DNA of 64,000 bases from Bactericera cockerelli (GCA_024516035.1 CM044961.1:10122094-10186093); one strand, 5' to 3'; counted from the stretch's first letter, positions 45,573 through 58,667 are shown. Program-made: numbers and translations. Notes: generated by a model not told the origin, from the sequence alone.

Positions 45573-46440
45573 TATGGGTACATTGATAAATAAGCAATTT
45601 TAAATCAATCCTTTTCCAAATGAAAAAAGTTGAAACAGCAAAATTCAACATATTGAAGTGATCCAATATAATGACAATAAATGGAGCATCTCAATGAATT
45701 TGGCTACCATGTAAACCATGTAGCTAAGTACAGCTATGAAAGCTTAAACTTTATCTTTGTAGTAAATAATATTGGTGAAATGCACATTCATGTAGAAGAA
45801 TAAAAATATAGATCCTTACATAAAATATAGAAGCTTTTTAACCATCAATAATATAATATTTTGATGTGCTATGAGCTTTAAGTAGCTACAGTCCACAGTA
45901 TGTAACAAAAAGCTTTTATGAAGCTTTTATTTCCAATTTTATGAAAATACAGTTGATTCAGAACTAAAAAGTAAAAATTGGATGGAAACATTTTATATGA
46001 ATTTTTGTATATATTTTTTGTGACTCATTTTTACTTTTCTTAGAAAAAGATTTCATCTAAAAAGATGGTCAGACGAGATTCCAAAAGACTTGCATTGTTA
46101 TACATATTTTTCTATAAGTAATAATAATAATAATAAAAAACATCACACTAAACTTCTCCAGACTATTTGAAAGACAATTGCAAGCATAAAGTGAGTCTAT
46201 CTTTTTCTAATGAACCAAAAAGACAATATTCTATTACTTGCACACACATTGATTGAGTTGTGATCAGAGCTGTTAATAAGCACTTATGGAGGAGAATTGT
46301 TTCCCAGGTTTTAAATTATAAAAAAAGATGTGTCCTCAGTATTTAAATAATATTGACAAAATAAAAGAAAAACCTTATATCTACTTTTAAAAGTTTTGAA
46401 CTTAGTTAAAAGCGATATTGATATTTGGCTGTTTCTAACA
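45573..46440. other. AT-rich spacer, nothing recognised
   Basis: No coding-like frame, repeat copy or RNA gene noticed. Confidence 0.5.
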
Positions 46441-46442
46441 CA

Positions 46443-46548
46443 AACCAGCTGGTTCGTGAGTTTCCATCGAATGGAGGGTAAAACTCCCGTCTCGGTTGAC
46501 CTTAATTATAAGAGATGTTTATGTTAAGCAATAAAGTTAAATTAAATA
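46443..46548 (+). repeat. 5S-SINE tail fragment
   Basis: GCTGGTTCGTGAGTTTCCATCGAATGGAGGGTAAAACTCCCGTCTC, then CCTTAATTATAAGAGATGTTTATGTTAAGCAATAAAG. This end variant is also seen in the 53890 copy (GAGTAAAACTCCCGTCTCTAATGACCTAAATTTTAATGAGACATCAAG), defining a second tail subfamily. Confidence 0.65.
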
Positions 46549-47605
46549 TATATATAAAAAAGTTATGGTCATTAAATATTAAAGAAGAATTCATCTAATA
46601 CATAAATAACACTATTAAAAATATCATTATCAGCAGCTTCGTCGTTACCTCCTATATTTTTCAAAAGCATTGGGGTGATGGCGGATAGAGGGAGGGTAAA
46701 AGAAAGCAAGGGGGGGGGGAGAACTCCCATGATTCATTGTCTGCAAGATGGATGATCTCTTTCAACCCCTCCCCTCCCTCTCTATCTCCCTTCATCTTAC
46801 AGCAAACACATTTCTCATCCCTCTCTGGTTCTCAGCAATTCTCGTCTTCATGTTGAAAGAGGCGGCAGAGGTCATTGAATGCTTTTTTTCGACAACCATC
46901 AAAGAACACACCTTACTGGATCTATTTATAGTTTGTCTGTCCGTCTATCTAGTGACGGTGTTTCTAAGCTTCGGAAAATATAAGTTAGATTCTTAGTACT
47001 TCTTACACTACTAACACTGACAATAAAGTTTTAGCTATAATTTTTTAAAACTAATAATTCTCCATCTTCAAGAGCCGCTCTGCAGAGCTCCAAACTTCAA
47101 CTCCAATACTAACATCACTTTCCACTTCTACAAAGTTTGTCCTTGTTATTATTGTTCGGGAATTGTTTTCAGCTCCCGTCTTCGGAAATTCGCCTGTTCT
47201 TTGTCTCCCCCCTCCAATCATCATCCTCAATCTTCCTCCTCCTCAACTTACAACACTATTTTAATTACAAAACATCTTCGACAAGTTTTGTTTTTCTTTC
47301 AAATGTTTGGGGTTTGATGTTTTGTGCCTTGGAAGGAAGTTTGAATTGATCAGCAGCAGATATCGTTCTCCATGAATATTGTGTTTCATGGAATCTTGTG
47401 AAACTATTTAATGGGTATTATTTCACTTATCTGAGCACCAATTTTTTTCGAACATTGGCGATCTGTATTCTAATTTTGATGACAGTTCATTTGACAAAGA
47501 ACATATCGTAACAGCAGCTCACGATGCCAAGTCAGGTTCATCGTCTTCGGCCAAGTTCTTGTGACTCAATCTTGCTTTTCAAACAGTTTTTGGATAGTAG
47601 TAATC
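46549..47605. other. Spacer, no gene recognised
   Basis: Open frames at 46748-46996 (82 codons, hydrophobic) and 47137-47349 (70 codons) have no recognisable motif. A G10 run is at 46711-46720. Confidence 0.45.
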
Positions 47606-47607
47606 GT

Positions 47608-47787
47608 GACATTCATCATCATCATAGGGTGGCGTCATCGTGAAAGATTGTAGCCAGACAGTAGAGGAATGGCTCAGCACTTCTACCACTATCTTTACAA
47701 GGAGGCTAATAATTGACAAGGGTCCCCAGAACCAAGCCAATGCTGGTCTACTCCCTGTTTATAGTCCCCCAGCCAGACATTGCTTAA
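47608..47787 (+). repeat. Interspersed repeat family I, copy 2
   Basis: ATTCATCATCATCATAGGGTGGCGTCATCGTGAAAGATTGTAGCCAGACAG, TCAGCACTTCTACCACTATC, GGAGGCTAATAATTGACAAGGG, CCAGAACCAAGCCAATGCTGGTCTACTCCCTGTTTATAGTCCCCCAGCCAGAC. It carries a single terminal 38-bp block where the 31117 copy has four. Confidence 0.8.
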
Positions 47788-47789
47788 GC

Positions 47790-49350
47790 CAAAAAAAAAG
47801 AAAATATTTTCTTCAGTAGGTTTGTATCAGTTCCAGATAGTGAGGTGTTTTACATTTGTGAGAATTATGAGTAATTCTGTCGTTGCAGCTACATCTCTCC
47901 TCTCATAACTAGTCGTTGTTGGGGTATGGAGATGGCATTGATCATTGGAAAAGAGAGTAGTGAAAGTGAAGAAAATATTTCAATTGAACGTTTTTAAATA
48001 AATTTATTCGGTACATTTTCTTAAAAAAAAGTATTTGAGGGTAATGGTTAGGTTCCTTACACTATAAGAACTCGAATACTAGGTCGCAAAAACTGATGGA
48101 ACAATGGCATCATTTACATAAATTATTGAGGTAACCAACTCTTTTCTGTAACCAACCTTTGTAGAATCATGCCTAGATTGGGAAAAGTTGATACCATGTA
48201 CGACCTAATAGACAAGTTGACCTTTTGACCTTGTAGAATAACAGGTCACCTTCCAAATCGACTTTTGGTGTCTTTAATTCAGGTGAGAAAGAGGAATTTG
48301 ATTATTTGCACAATACATATTCAAAGATCAATCAGTTTACGTCTTTTCAATCCTTTTTGCAGTTCTTTTATTCTTTTGTAAGAGCTATGATTGTTGTTTT
48401 CAAATGCCAGGTATTATGAACTGAGTAATTTTCCCATTAATTCTTTTCGTATTTTCATTATGCAAAAGATAAAGGTGTTTGCCCTTGAATTTATGCATAT
48501 CCTTTAGATGCAATCTTCTTCAATGTGTTTTACCTTGAGATTTTTAGAATAACTCTTTTATTTTGTAGTTTGTTTAGATCCTTTGCATAATGGGTAAATT
48601 ATTGTGTTTGTATAAATTTATTTCTTTTATATACTGTTGCTTATAGATAATACAAAAAGACCTTATTTCTTGCACATCATTTATTTTTTGTTAATTTTCA
48701 TGTTTCAATTATTTATCCTAAAGAAGTTGTCACAATAAGGTTTTTTTCATCTGCAGGTAAGCCTTTATTACAATGATTGCTTAGAAAAATTGCATTTATA
48801 GAATTCACTCTCTCATTATCATCTCTTCTCATGTGTATATTTTCTTAAAGGGTTAAAACATTATCAACCGACTCTCAAGTTTTATTACTTTCCGTGTGGT
48901 ATTTTTGTCTCAATAGTTTGGCAATGCTTCCCGCATGTATGGTAAATTATCTATCACCCAGGTAAGTCAATCATGGTAAATGAAGTACAAAATTTAATTT
49001 TTTCCTTTGGCCGTTATTTTTGTTCAACTCTCTCTAAAGAATATTTAATAATATTCCCAACAAACAAAAAAACACATGAAAAAACGCAAAAATATATATT
49101 TGAAGGGGAATATTTTTGAAGAAACAGACTTACGCCGGGAGTATGGCTTGATTGACAAGGGTATCGGGGAGGTCTTCCTACATCCCTAATTCCTTATCTT
49201 CTCGTCCATTTATTCCCTCATCTTTCAGTTCCTGAATGTTCATACACATTGTATTTCTGAGTAGGAGAAGAATATCACATCCCTTGTCCATTGATATTGC
49301 AGGGCCGGCAGTATGTGATATGTTGTAAAGGAACATAATTTTACTAAGTA
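47790..49350. other. AT-rich spacer, nothing recognised
   Basis: AT-rich, without open frames of note, repeats shared with the rest of the window or RNA genes. It is one of the cleanest repeat-free stretches beyond 14 kb. Confidence 0.5.
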
Positions 49351-49355
49351 TTAAT

Positions 49356-49612
49356 TATAATAATAATACTCTTTAGTGGAAGGTAACCACCAGGCAAGGT
49401 TAAAGCTCAAAACATTTTCTATCACCTAACCCTCATAGTCTTATTATTATGTGGACACAAACTCAAATAAATGAAGAAAAATTCATGCATTGGCTGGGAT
49501 TCGAACCAACAGATCTCCAACCAACAGATGGCTGGGATTCGAACCAACAGTCTGGTAATCCAGGTATCGATACCTGGATTTACCAGACTAGCACATTAAC
49601 CACTTGACTACT
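49356..49612 (-). repeat. tRNA-derived SINE family A with palindromic head
   Basis: The plus-strand tail ACTCTTTAGTGGAAGGTAACCACC and body are typical. In the head the segment GGCTGGGATTCGAACCAACAG is present twice. TCTGGTAATCCAGGTATCGATACCTGGATTTACCAGA (49551-49587) is a near-perfect palindrome where other copies have a single anticodon-arm region, so part of the tRNA-like head has been copied in inverted orientation. Confidence 0.8.
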
Positions 49613-49614
49613 AA

Positions 49615-50174
49615 TTTACTAAATACCTCACATAAGTATTTCATAACCTTCTATGGAGTCGTTAAGTACCAGTCACTGTAGACCCTTGGGGTCCCTCTAG
49701 TCTGTAAAGAAGCTCGTGACTTCAGTACCTATCTTGTTTTCTCGGGCAATTATTATTATTTTCTGACCTGGTTGCAGGGTTCTCATTGACACCCTTACAA
49801 TTTAACACTGTGCCCTAATTAGATGTATTGTGACGGGCAATGATGGACGAAGACAAACACACAAGCAGCTTATAACACTACGAGTATTTCTCAATTCGGA
49901 CCTGCTCAATTACCGTACAATATCATCGAAGTATAGGTACTACGAGTAAAGCTTAGTTCCGTTTTAATATGCTTCCTACCGATCCTCCGCTGTTTCTTCA
50001 CACTGCCATCGCGAATTTTTTGGTCTTAGCCCTACCCTAAACATGAGGAATGGCTGTATGTGTATTTTCTAACCATACTTACCTACTCTAGAGGTAGTGC
50101 ACGAACACAACGGAGTCCTAGACCCTAGGGTAGCTACACGCAGAATAACCTAACCATGTTATTGAATGTAAGCG
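49615..50174. other. Spacer, nothing recognised
   Basis: No coding-like frame or repeat family recognised. Confidence 0.45.
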
Positions 50175-50490
50175 GTAGGTAGTCACCGTGGCAGAGTGAG
50201 TTAGCGCGCTAGGCACTGCACGCACGGTGACCTGGGTTCGATCCCCAGCGGGGCAGGAATTTTTCTGCTCTGTACTTGGATGTTCGGGGTCCACTCATAC
50301 CTCGTGAGGAAAAATGAGTAGTTACTTGTATGAGTAACGACCAGTGGCGGCATTACCAGAGTAAAAAGAAATTAATGTAATAGAATAATTCGAAATGTAA
50401 AGGAGGCTCTTAGTAATGCTGCGCTACCCACAAAAATTGTGAAGAGGCCTTGTGCTTCACCACAAAGAAATTCGTACATACATACATACA
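50175..50490 (+). repeat. tRNA-derived SINE family D, most complete copy
   Basis: A tRNA-like head, GTCACCGTGGCAGAGTGAGTTAGCGCGCTAGGCACTGC, with B box CTGGGTTCGATCCCCAGCGGGGCAGG. The body has GTACTTGGATGTTCGGGGTCCACTCATACC, GAGTAACGACCAGTGGCGGCATTACC and GGAGGCTCTTAGTAATGCTGCGCTACCCAC, ending in GAAATTCGTACATACATACATACA. The CATA repeat tail distinguishes it from A and B (ATT tails) and C (A tail). Confidence 0.8.
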
Positions 50491-50689
50491 ATGTAAGCGG
50501 TCGGTCTCATCGGAGTACCGAAAATCGTGCATATCTTGCTGTATGTACTTGGGTCTAGTGTTTAAGAGTATAAGCCCAAGGTCCTTGTTGTGGCCGCCAG
50601 CTTAGACCCGACGCATGGACATACATGGCCATCAATTTGGCAGAGGTAGGAAGAGGAGAGTGGTTAGTTAGCTTAATGAAACGGTGTCA

Positions 50690-50830
50690 ATAGTTTAAAT
50701 CCAATACTGATCAACTGGATTATTGATTTGGTGTCGGGCACCTAACCGGAGATCATTGGTTCGAGTGCCAGGTACAGCAAAAGGCGAGTTCGTGACGTCA
50801 CAATCGGGCATCACATATAATAATAATAGT
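50690..50830 (+). repeat. Degenerate tRNA-derived SINE
   Basis: CACCTAACCGGAGATCATTGGTTCGAGTGCCAGG resembles a family C head and B box, followed by GGCGAGTTCGTGACGTCACAATCGGGC and TATAATAATAATAG. Heavily diverged. Confidence 0.5.
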
Positions 50831-52430
50831 TTTTTTATTTATTTTCTTTAAAAAGAAACATTTATACAAAGGTACTTCTCCCAAGCTTTGAAGGGCTTCT
50901 AAGAGATATGTACATAGATATGATATCTTACTTATATTCTAATATTGCCGGTTGGCGGTTGTATAGAATGTTGGGCAGTCTTTCACCCTACAAATAAGCT
51001 GCAAAGGATTATGTTTCCTACCTATTTGTGTAACATTCAACTTGTTTATTAAATTAATTTAATAAAACAGAATTTCTTTGTCTTTATCAAGTGTACTTAA
51101 CATTTCTTCGTCGAGTCGATTTAGATTTAAGTCTCTTTAATGCTTAGAACAGAATGTCATATTTAAAAATGCCCCATTTTTGCACGACCCTGTTGGTCGC
51201 CAAATTTAATCAGACAGCAGAAGGAGGCAGTATGACAACAGACCCTTCTCAAATCTCCCGCCCTCCACTCTCGCCGGAATGACGTAACATGTTTCCAGAC
51301 TTTATCCTGAGGGTGACATTCCGGTATCGTGTCAGGATTGTGTACTCAAAGATTTCCTGTCAATTTCCTGACACCTATCATTAATCAAAAGGGAAGGGTC
51401 GCCATCTTGGATTTTCGAAATTGTGCAAGTTCTTTCATAACTTGTGTGCATGGTTTTCTTTGGGTGAGTTTTTTGTTATTTTTGTAATAATGTTTATTTT
51501 GAGGTTTTTTTATGATTGTCGTCAATGGCATGTTTTGATTATTTTCGGTTTTTCAACCCAATATTATTGGGTTGCAGCTTGTTGATGATGACAAAAGTTG
51601 AGTCTCTTGAAAATTAAAAAAAAAAAATGTGTTTTAACTTCAAACTGCAATACAAACATATTGTACGGGTTCAGTAAAATACATTACAAATTCAATATGG
51701 GAGAGATTTTATTGCAGAAAATTAGGCTTAGATATACATACGTATACGTGCTGTATTCTTAAATTTAAGTAGATTTGTCGAACTTCCCTCATTCACTTGG
51801 TAAAAAGAAAGCTCGTTTTTACATATTTCTGTAAGATACGATAGTTATTTGGTGCTACCCTTAGAGAGAGTTCTTTTGATAATTGTGAATAATCTCATTC
51901 CATTGTATTTCATCGACTTATTCTATCAAGTAATCAGGTATTCAGGTTCATGAAGACACAGAGCTTCTATCTGAAGCTGATTTCCCTCACTGCCAGAAAG
52001 CCATTGGTTGCCATTGAATCTTGGCTGACTGGTTTACTACATGTATGTAGTAAACTTTTACTTCTGGTCTAGTGTAAACTTGAATAATTACTTTGAAAGA
52101 AGTGCTACAAAATTCTATTTCTTCTTTTGAGATGGTTCAAAATCAAACCTCAACAATCTTCGCAAATTCGGAAGAAGAAAAATTCTTCGTATTGTATGAG
52201 CCAGCGGACCATTTTCGTGGTTCAAACTCAAGCAGGATCCATCCCAAATTCTGAAACAACCTTCTCGCTCCGATACCAGATCGAGGAACCATGTTGGTTT
52301 GAATCCGGTTCATCGCTCAGGAGGAAAGATCAGAAGAAACTGGTTCTATCCTGGCCGGAGGTTTGGATACAGGATCGTACGGAAATGAGTTATGGGATAT
52401 GAGAATGAATCAAAATTTAAATCTAGTACA
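50831..52430. other. Spacer, no gene recognised
   Basis: A GC-richer block at 51225-51420 contains CCGGAATGACGTAAC and GGTGACATTCCGG. The plus frame at 52127-52402 (91 codons) is mixed in composition but matches no family I know. Confidence 0.4.
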
Positions 52431-52439
52431 TAGTAGTAA

Positions 52440-52510
52440 CTCGGACCTGAGTAGTAACTCGATTGTTACTGGCAGCAGACTCTGGAGGTCGGTGTTTCAA
52501 ACTCCAAGGA
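52440..52510 (+). repeat. Relic of SINE family C
   Basis: CTCGGACCTGAGTAGTAACTCGATTG, GGCAGCAGACTCTGGAGGTCGGTGTTTCAAACTCC keeps the A-box to B-box order of family C with many changes. Confidence 0.4.
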
Positions 52511-53280
52511 AGCAGAAATATATCAGGATGGGTTTGAATAATTATTGTTACATCACTCTTGTGAATAATACAAATACAGTCAAACCTGGAAGTAAAGGAC
52601 CAGCATTTCCTCAAGGAACTGGCGTTACGAGTGTATCGAGGTTTCTCTTATAAAGAGTTTATTTTCCATATAGAAAAGTAAATTTGAGCTGGAAATTTGT
52701 CTCTCATATCCAAGTTTCTCTTATATCCAAGTTCAACTGTATCTATTACATCCTTCTTAGACATTCAGTTATAATTTTAATTTTCTTGGCAAGTTTCAAA
52801 AGTTTCACCTCTTCTTTCTACAGATTTTGTGGTCATTTTTCATTGATCTACAAGCCATGAAGCAAGATCTGCTTTATATTTTCAAAATCTATATTTGTAT
52901 CGACCATTCCGTAGATCGAAACTTTTTTGAGTAGTTTAGTTACTGGGTCCTAAAACAAATACGTTATGTTTTCGTTTATGAATGACCAAAAAGTAAGAAA
53001 GATTTAAAATCAAAATAACTCAATTCAGACAGATCGAATTTGAAGATTAGAAGAATTTATAGACATGGAAACAGATCTAATGTTAATCAAGTTGACAGAC
53101 ACATAAACACACAAAGCAACACGAATGTGCACATAATACAGTATGATAACGCACAGCAATGAGATTAAAAAAAAGAAACATAGTAAACAGGCAGAATTCA
53201 AGTTTAAAAGTTTGAACTTGATCTATTTTATATTTTGTTGACCCTGTATTTGGGAGGATTTTCAATTTCTTTCGAAGTGA
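52511..53280. other. AT-rich spacer, nothing recognised
   Basis: AT-rich sequence with only short frames; no repeat family recognised. Confidence 0.45.
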
Positions 53281-53299
53281 GATGTTAGTTTGATTTCAG

Positions 53300-53615
53300 A
53301 GTTTTGGTTCTTGATGTTGCTCATGATTCTGGTGATTATTAATAGGATCATGGTGCTGTTGATGTTGTTGTTATGCATAGTAGTGTTGTTGATAATGATT
53401 AATATCATGATGATTTATGTTGATATACTCGTTGTATTTGTTGTTATGTATGTTAGTGTTGTTGATAATGATTAATATCATGATGATTTATGTTGTGGTT
53501 GTTGTTATCATATATTATGATGATTTTATTGATCATAATGGTGTTGTTGTGGGTCTTCTTGATAATCTTCTTATTTTTGTTGATGATTTTGTTGTTGTTG
53601 TTGTTTTCCTGACGA
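53300..53615. repeat. GTT/GAT-rich simple region with 73-bp duplication
   Basis: The stretch TAGTGTTGTTGATAATGATTAATATCATGATGATTTATGTTG at 53381 recurs at 53454, 73 bases later. The region is otherwise built of GTT and GAT triplets. Open frames are V/M/L-rich artefacts. Confidence 0.85.
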
Positions 53616-53889
53616 TCTACACCAGTGCGTTCTTGTGGTTTCTGGTCGAGTCTGGGTCCTCACCTTCATTTTAATCAGGTTGAATAGCAGAGTTGAACTT
53701 TGCATGAACTATCAAAAACTCCCTGAAATGTATAACACAGTACTTACTTAAGTAACGAGTTACCCACCTTTCTGATCAGCTTGGACGTTTTGATTAATTT
53801 TGGACATCCATTTCACTCGGCAATCTTAATTTGTGTAGGTATTATTTCTGAAAGCACCTTTTCTAAATTTATTAAATAAAAATACAGAA

Positions 53890-54145
53890 GCCAGCATCGC
53901 GTCGCGCGTGGATGGCCTATTGAATACACCAGTAAGTTCTCGTTCTGTCACTGAAGTTAACCAACTTCAGTCACCAAGTGAGGTCAGGACCTAACTTAGT
54001 GACCATTTAAGGAACACTCGCAATGCTATTCTTGACTTATCCAGGCTGGGCGAGGTTAATTTTTATACCTTAGCTTATGTAGAGTAAAACTCCCGTCTCT
54101 AATGACCTAAATTTTAATGAGACATCAAGCAACAAGCAAAATAAT
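53890..54145 (+). repeat. 5S-rRNA-derived SINE, variant tail
   Basis: GCCAGCATCGCGTCGCGCGTGGATGGCCTATTGAATACACCAG, GTTCTCG...TCACTGAAGTTAACCAACTTCAG, a body with TCCAGGCTGGGCGAGGTTAAT, then GAGTAAAACTCCCGTCTCTAATGACC and GAGACATCAAGCAACAAGCAAAATAA. There is a small insertion and duplication (GTCACTGAAGTTAACCAACTTCAGTCACC is palindromic). Confidence 0.75.
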
Positions 54146-54149
54146 TATC

Positions 54150-55825
54150 AAGTAATGAGTTATGGGGAATGCTTTATTGGTCTCTCTCTTTCTTTCTTTC
54201 TCTCAAATAGTAGCATATGAATATCGATAGGAATCTCATTTATACTATTGGCCACTACATTTTTTATAGGCTACAAAATAAATTGATATAACAGCTCGGG
54301 CTGAGCAGTTAGATCTTCGGGCTGTTTTAATTTATAATCATTAGAAGCTTATACGTATGTATGTATAATTACGTTATTATCTACATGAATAGTTATAGTT
54401 GATCAGAATTATGAGCATTGACCATGTTCTTCAGTAAAAATGTTTGTACATATGAACGCCAGGAGCTTTCTGTGTTACGAACAGGCGAGGCGCTTCGCGT
54501 GTTGGAGACTTCTTATTTTCTTCTTCTTCTTTTGCCTCAACTATAAGGATGAGATCGTCAAGTAATAGTTTAGCGAACAGTAATTTTCAACAATTTTTTT
54601 TAAGATCTTCTTGGATATTAGAATTCTGAATTGTTTTAAAATAATCTTCTGAAAAGTCAAAACTCCTTCCTGGCTGAAGGATAAAGTTGGGGTCTTCCAC
54701 AATCATGTCCATGAAATGCTGGACCGTGCTTCTTGAAATTTTTGATTTGATTTTTTTGTCTCATTTTAATTTTCGTTCTAGAAAACTCACTGGTCAATCC
54801 AATCAGCCATTTGTAATAAAAATTGTTTATTGTATGAATATGAGTATGTTTTGTGTGTTTAAGTATACGCAATACGCGTGAATTCTCATATGCTGTATTC
54901 ATTCATGCCAAATTTGAATTGAATCTTGTATTCATTCATGCGAATATGATGAATCTTTTATAATTGAGATATAACTATAATATATCTTTAGAATTGAAGT
55001 ATTATTCACGTAATCACAACTATATTTTAGAATTGAGTGTATCGTTGTCTTAATCCTGCCCAATTTACCTTTTTCTACCTGTTAGAATTCATTTCTCTCT
55101 CTTCAATCACCTCTATCTATCATCTTCTTCCTCTAAGACTTATTCAATCTATCAACACACTCACGAAACAAATCCTTCTCTAGACTTACATTACTAGATT
55201 CCTAGGTCTTTACAATACTTATCAGATCTTTTCAAAAAATACCAATGAGTTGAAATTTGAAAGTCTGATTTTGGTAACGCAGGTAAGATTCAATAGAAAT
55301 TTAAAAATGTAAACAAAAAAATATGTAAAAATGTTGGAAAAGTACTGATCTATATATGTAAAATTGTGTACATATATGGCTGAATTATTTAAATTTTTAC
55401 CCTTTGAAGTTCTAACGTTAGAATACCCTTTGTAAAATTACCATTATGCATAGATATTTTTCATTTTGTATACCCATAAATTCAATGGATATTTATAAAT
55501 TTAACGTTGAGATTTGAGAATTTAAATTAAAAAATAATCCACATACTCAAACACAACAGTGCCATTTATATGAATGATACCAAAACCAACATTTTGGAGT
55601 TATCAAAGAAGTTTTCATGGATGAATCTTGAGAAAATTCTACCCTCAGGTCTACTGAATGTTATTTTATGATTGTTGCATAATACCATTACAAGATACAT
55701 AATTAATGATCTTTATTTTATTTCAGATGAATAATACTTTTGTAGAGTTTCCCAAAAAGTAATTCAAATATAATTCCTGTATAATGTGTATCTATATCTA
55801 TGTCGTTGTGTATAGTAATGATGCT
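54150..55825. other. AT-rich spacer, nothing recognised
   Basis: Short frames only, no repeat copies shared with the window. Confidence 0.5.
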
Positions 55826-55828
55826 ATA

Positions 55829-56396
55829 CAGTAAAACCTCCCAATAGCGGACAACCTCGGTCGACCATGTTTTGTCCGCTATTGGGAGGTGTCCGCTATT
55901 CGGAGGTAGAATCAGATCCCATGGAGGGGTTGGAAATTAAGCGGTGGGGTAAGGGGGGTCGTCAAAGACGTTTTTTGGTGTTTGCACTTGGGTTTGAAGA
56001 TAGGAAATCAGAGACATTCCTGATGGCAACTAAAGCTTCCTCCAAACTTTTGATGGGATTCGGAACTGTAGGATCTCCTTCTGGTTCAGTTTCTTCCTCA
56101 CTCTCGGGGTCATTGGTAGGAGAGAGGGTAGACTCATAAATCTCCTTTCCTAGATAACTTACGCATGAAATGTCTTCGAGTTTACGTTAATTTTTAATTA
56201 TTTCTTTATCATTTCCTCCTTCGAAATCTTCAATTCTGTATTCTAGCTATAGGGAAAAAGTGTCCGCTATTAGGAGGGTCCGCTATTCAGAGGTTTTCAT
56301 ATAATAACATATGAAAAATGTCCCGGTTCCCTGAAAATTGTCCGCTATTGGGAGGTGTCCGCTATTCGGAGGTGTCCGTTAAGGGAGGTTTTACTG
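55829..56396. mobile_element. Pogo/Tigger-like non-autonomous transposon, 568 bp
   Basis: Ends CAGTAAAACCTCCCAATAGCGG and, inverted, CCGTTAAGGGAGGTTTTACTG are bordered by TA on both sides (55827-55828 and 56397-56398). The CAGTxxAACCTC start with TA target is typical of pogo/Tigger (Tc1-mariner superfamily). Subterminal motifs TCCGCTATTGGGAGG and TCCGCTATTCGGAGG recur at both ends (55876-55907, 56260-56295, 56340-56372). The inner 90-codon frame (55867-56139) carries no DDE signature I can see; it may be a leftover of transposase or chance. Confidence 0.88.
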
Positions 56397-56399
56397 TAA

Positions 56400-58215
56400 A
56401 TGACACAAGAAATTCTGGTTTTTGAAAAAGCATAGTCAATATTAGGCCACAAAAAATAAAATAATAAGTTCATTTAAAAGAGAAAGAATGAACTTTCATA
56501 AGAAGAAATCAAATATGTGTATGGACTATTTTAGCCTTGCAATATTTTTTGAACCGCTTTGATATTTGTCACAACAATTTCTGATAGGTGACTAAATTGA
56601 CTAATGATCGACCCTCACAACTGTCTCAAAAGAAAATGGTGGAACCTTTTTGTCCGCTAAATTCCATAGTGACAAAGGATAAGAAATGTAACAAAGGATA
56701 AGAAATGTCAACCGAGGAAGAGAAGAAAAATTGGATATTGTACAACCCGTCCATGCATATTGCATCCAGGTAAATAAGAAGGATAATTAATGATCTTGAG
56801 ATTCTGAATGTTGGAAATGTTTATCTAAATAAAAATTCTATAATGAGAATTTAATTCCAAAGCATTGAAACCCCCACTTTACTTAGATTTTTTATCTGCT
56901 TTTATTCAAAACATGAACAAACCTTACAGCTTATCTTACAATAACGGTTAGTACTTTTAATATATCTGATACATTTTGAAATATTTTTCGAAATTTATAT
57001 TGTTCGGATCACCTATGTATGAATTGATTTCTCTTTGCCAAACATAATTTTTAGAACTACCTGGGTAATGAAAAAAATTAGAGATGGCCGACTTGATTAA
57101 TGATGTGGCTGGCACAGCTGTCGAAGAAGATGCAGGGAGTAGGTAATTGAAAGTAGCATGAGTTTTTATCCCACAAAAAATAATATCCAAAGTTTTTATA
57201 TACATTTGCTTTGATCTAAACTTTATACATATGTATACATATTTTATTAATTTCGTCAACAGTTAGTTACCAAATCGCAAAATTAAAATGTCCGGGTGAA
57301 ATTTTTACAGATATAATTCAGATCATTATATCTGATTTGAATTATATGCAGAATTATATAAATCCTAAATGCAGACGATGCAGTGAAAGATAATCTCCCC
57401 CATGTTCTAGGTATCATGAAATCCGTACTATCATTGCGAAACAACTACAAAATAAAAAATCCGACACATATGGAGGGCCTAACAAACTGGAAAGAACAAT
57501 AATGTAGGGAATAATGACTAAATGCTTCTCTAAAACAATAGAAACGATCTTTTGGCGAAGATGAGATTGAATAGTCTGCACAAGTGGCAATTTTGCCAAG
57601 GATGTTAAAAGTCCGTCGATCTCTGAATGTAATGAATACGTCTCGTAACATGCCCATCCTTAAAAAATAAGAAAATCTTCATCAACAAAAGTCGCTCTCA
57701 TGGTCGAAAATTTAGGTCAATGTAAATGCTAATTCAATTACAAAGAATTCCAAACAATGATTTTTTTTAAATGTGTTAAAAAACACCAAATCTTTACAGT
57801 AGATACCAAATAAAATTGAACAAATTCGAGGGACTCCTGAAAACAATTGTTGGGTTACTTGGGTTCCGAAATTGGGTCATCGGCTCTGTTTTTCTCTGAA
57901 ATTTCGAAAGCATTCAATGAAACTACAATGAAAATATAAACAATGCTTCTCCGTTTGATAAAAGTAACATAATACAAACTCAATAGGCTGATCAAGCCGT
58001 ATAATTTAAATGTTGTTTTAATTTTGCAAAATTTCTACATTTTTACACAGTAAAAAACACATTCTTCAAGGGGTCAGATTCCTACTACATTCATCGCCGA
58101 CTTTAGTGTAATAGCTTTCTTCAGCACCAATTCAAGACAACGCGATAAGGCGACAATCAAATTTGAATGTATTTTGCAAACTAACTTCAGATTATCTTTA
58201 CATACAGCATTACTA
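56400..58215. other. AT-rich spacer, nothing recognised
   Basis: Frames of 60-100 codons without recognisable motifs. A small AT palindrome lies around 57310-57350 (AATTCAGATCATTATATCTGATTTGAATT). Confidence 0.45.
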
Positions 58216-58218
58216 AAA

Positions 58219-58420
58219 GTAATAATACTCTTTACTGGAAGGTAACCAGAGCCAGACAAGCATCTTCTACCACCTAACACTCAGTGTCTTAAGATTATGT
58301 GGTCAAATACTCAAATAAATGAGGAAAAATTCATGCATTGGGTGGATCGAACCAACGGATCCCTACGATACCTAAAATACCAGACTGGCGCCTTAACCAC
58401 TTGACTACCGATGCAGGGTA
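58219..58420 (-). repeat. tRNA-derived SINE family A
   Basis: Plus strand: AATAATACTCTTTACTGGAAGGTAACCAG, ACCACCTAACACTCAGTGTCTTAAG, GGAAAAATTCATGCATTGGGTGGATCGAACCAACGGATCCCTACGATACC and CAGACTGGCGCCTTAACCACTTGACTACCGATGCAGG. About 25 bases of the body are deleted. Confidence 0.8.
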
Positions 58421-58667
58421 GTCTTACCAGAAGGTGCATCCGAAATTTTGCATGAAACTCAATGTAACAAATAATTACTTCTAACTTTAATGAAGAAATA
58501 TAAAGCATATTGAAAACGTGAGAAAATAAATAAATTTCAAGTCAGATAATACTACCGATATAAATGTGGAAATGATACTGATCCAAGTTATTAGGAAAAA
58601 CACCAAAAGATTTGAAACTATAAGAGATGGACTAATGTAAAAAATAAAGAATAGAAGAAAAAAACCT

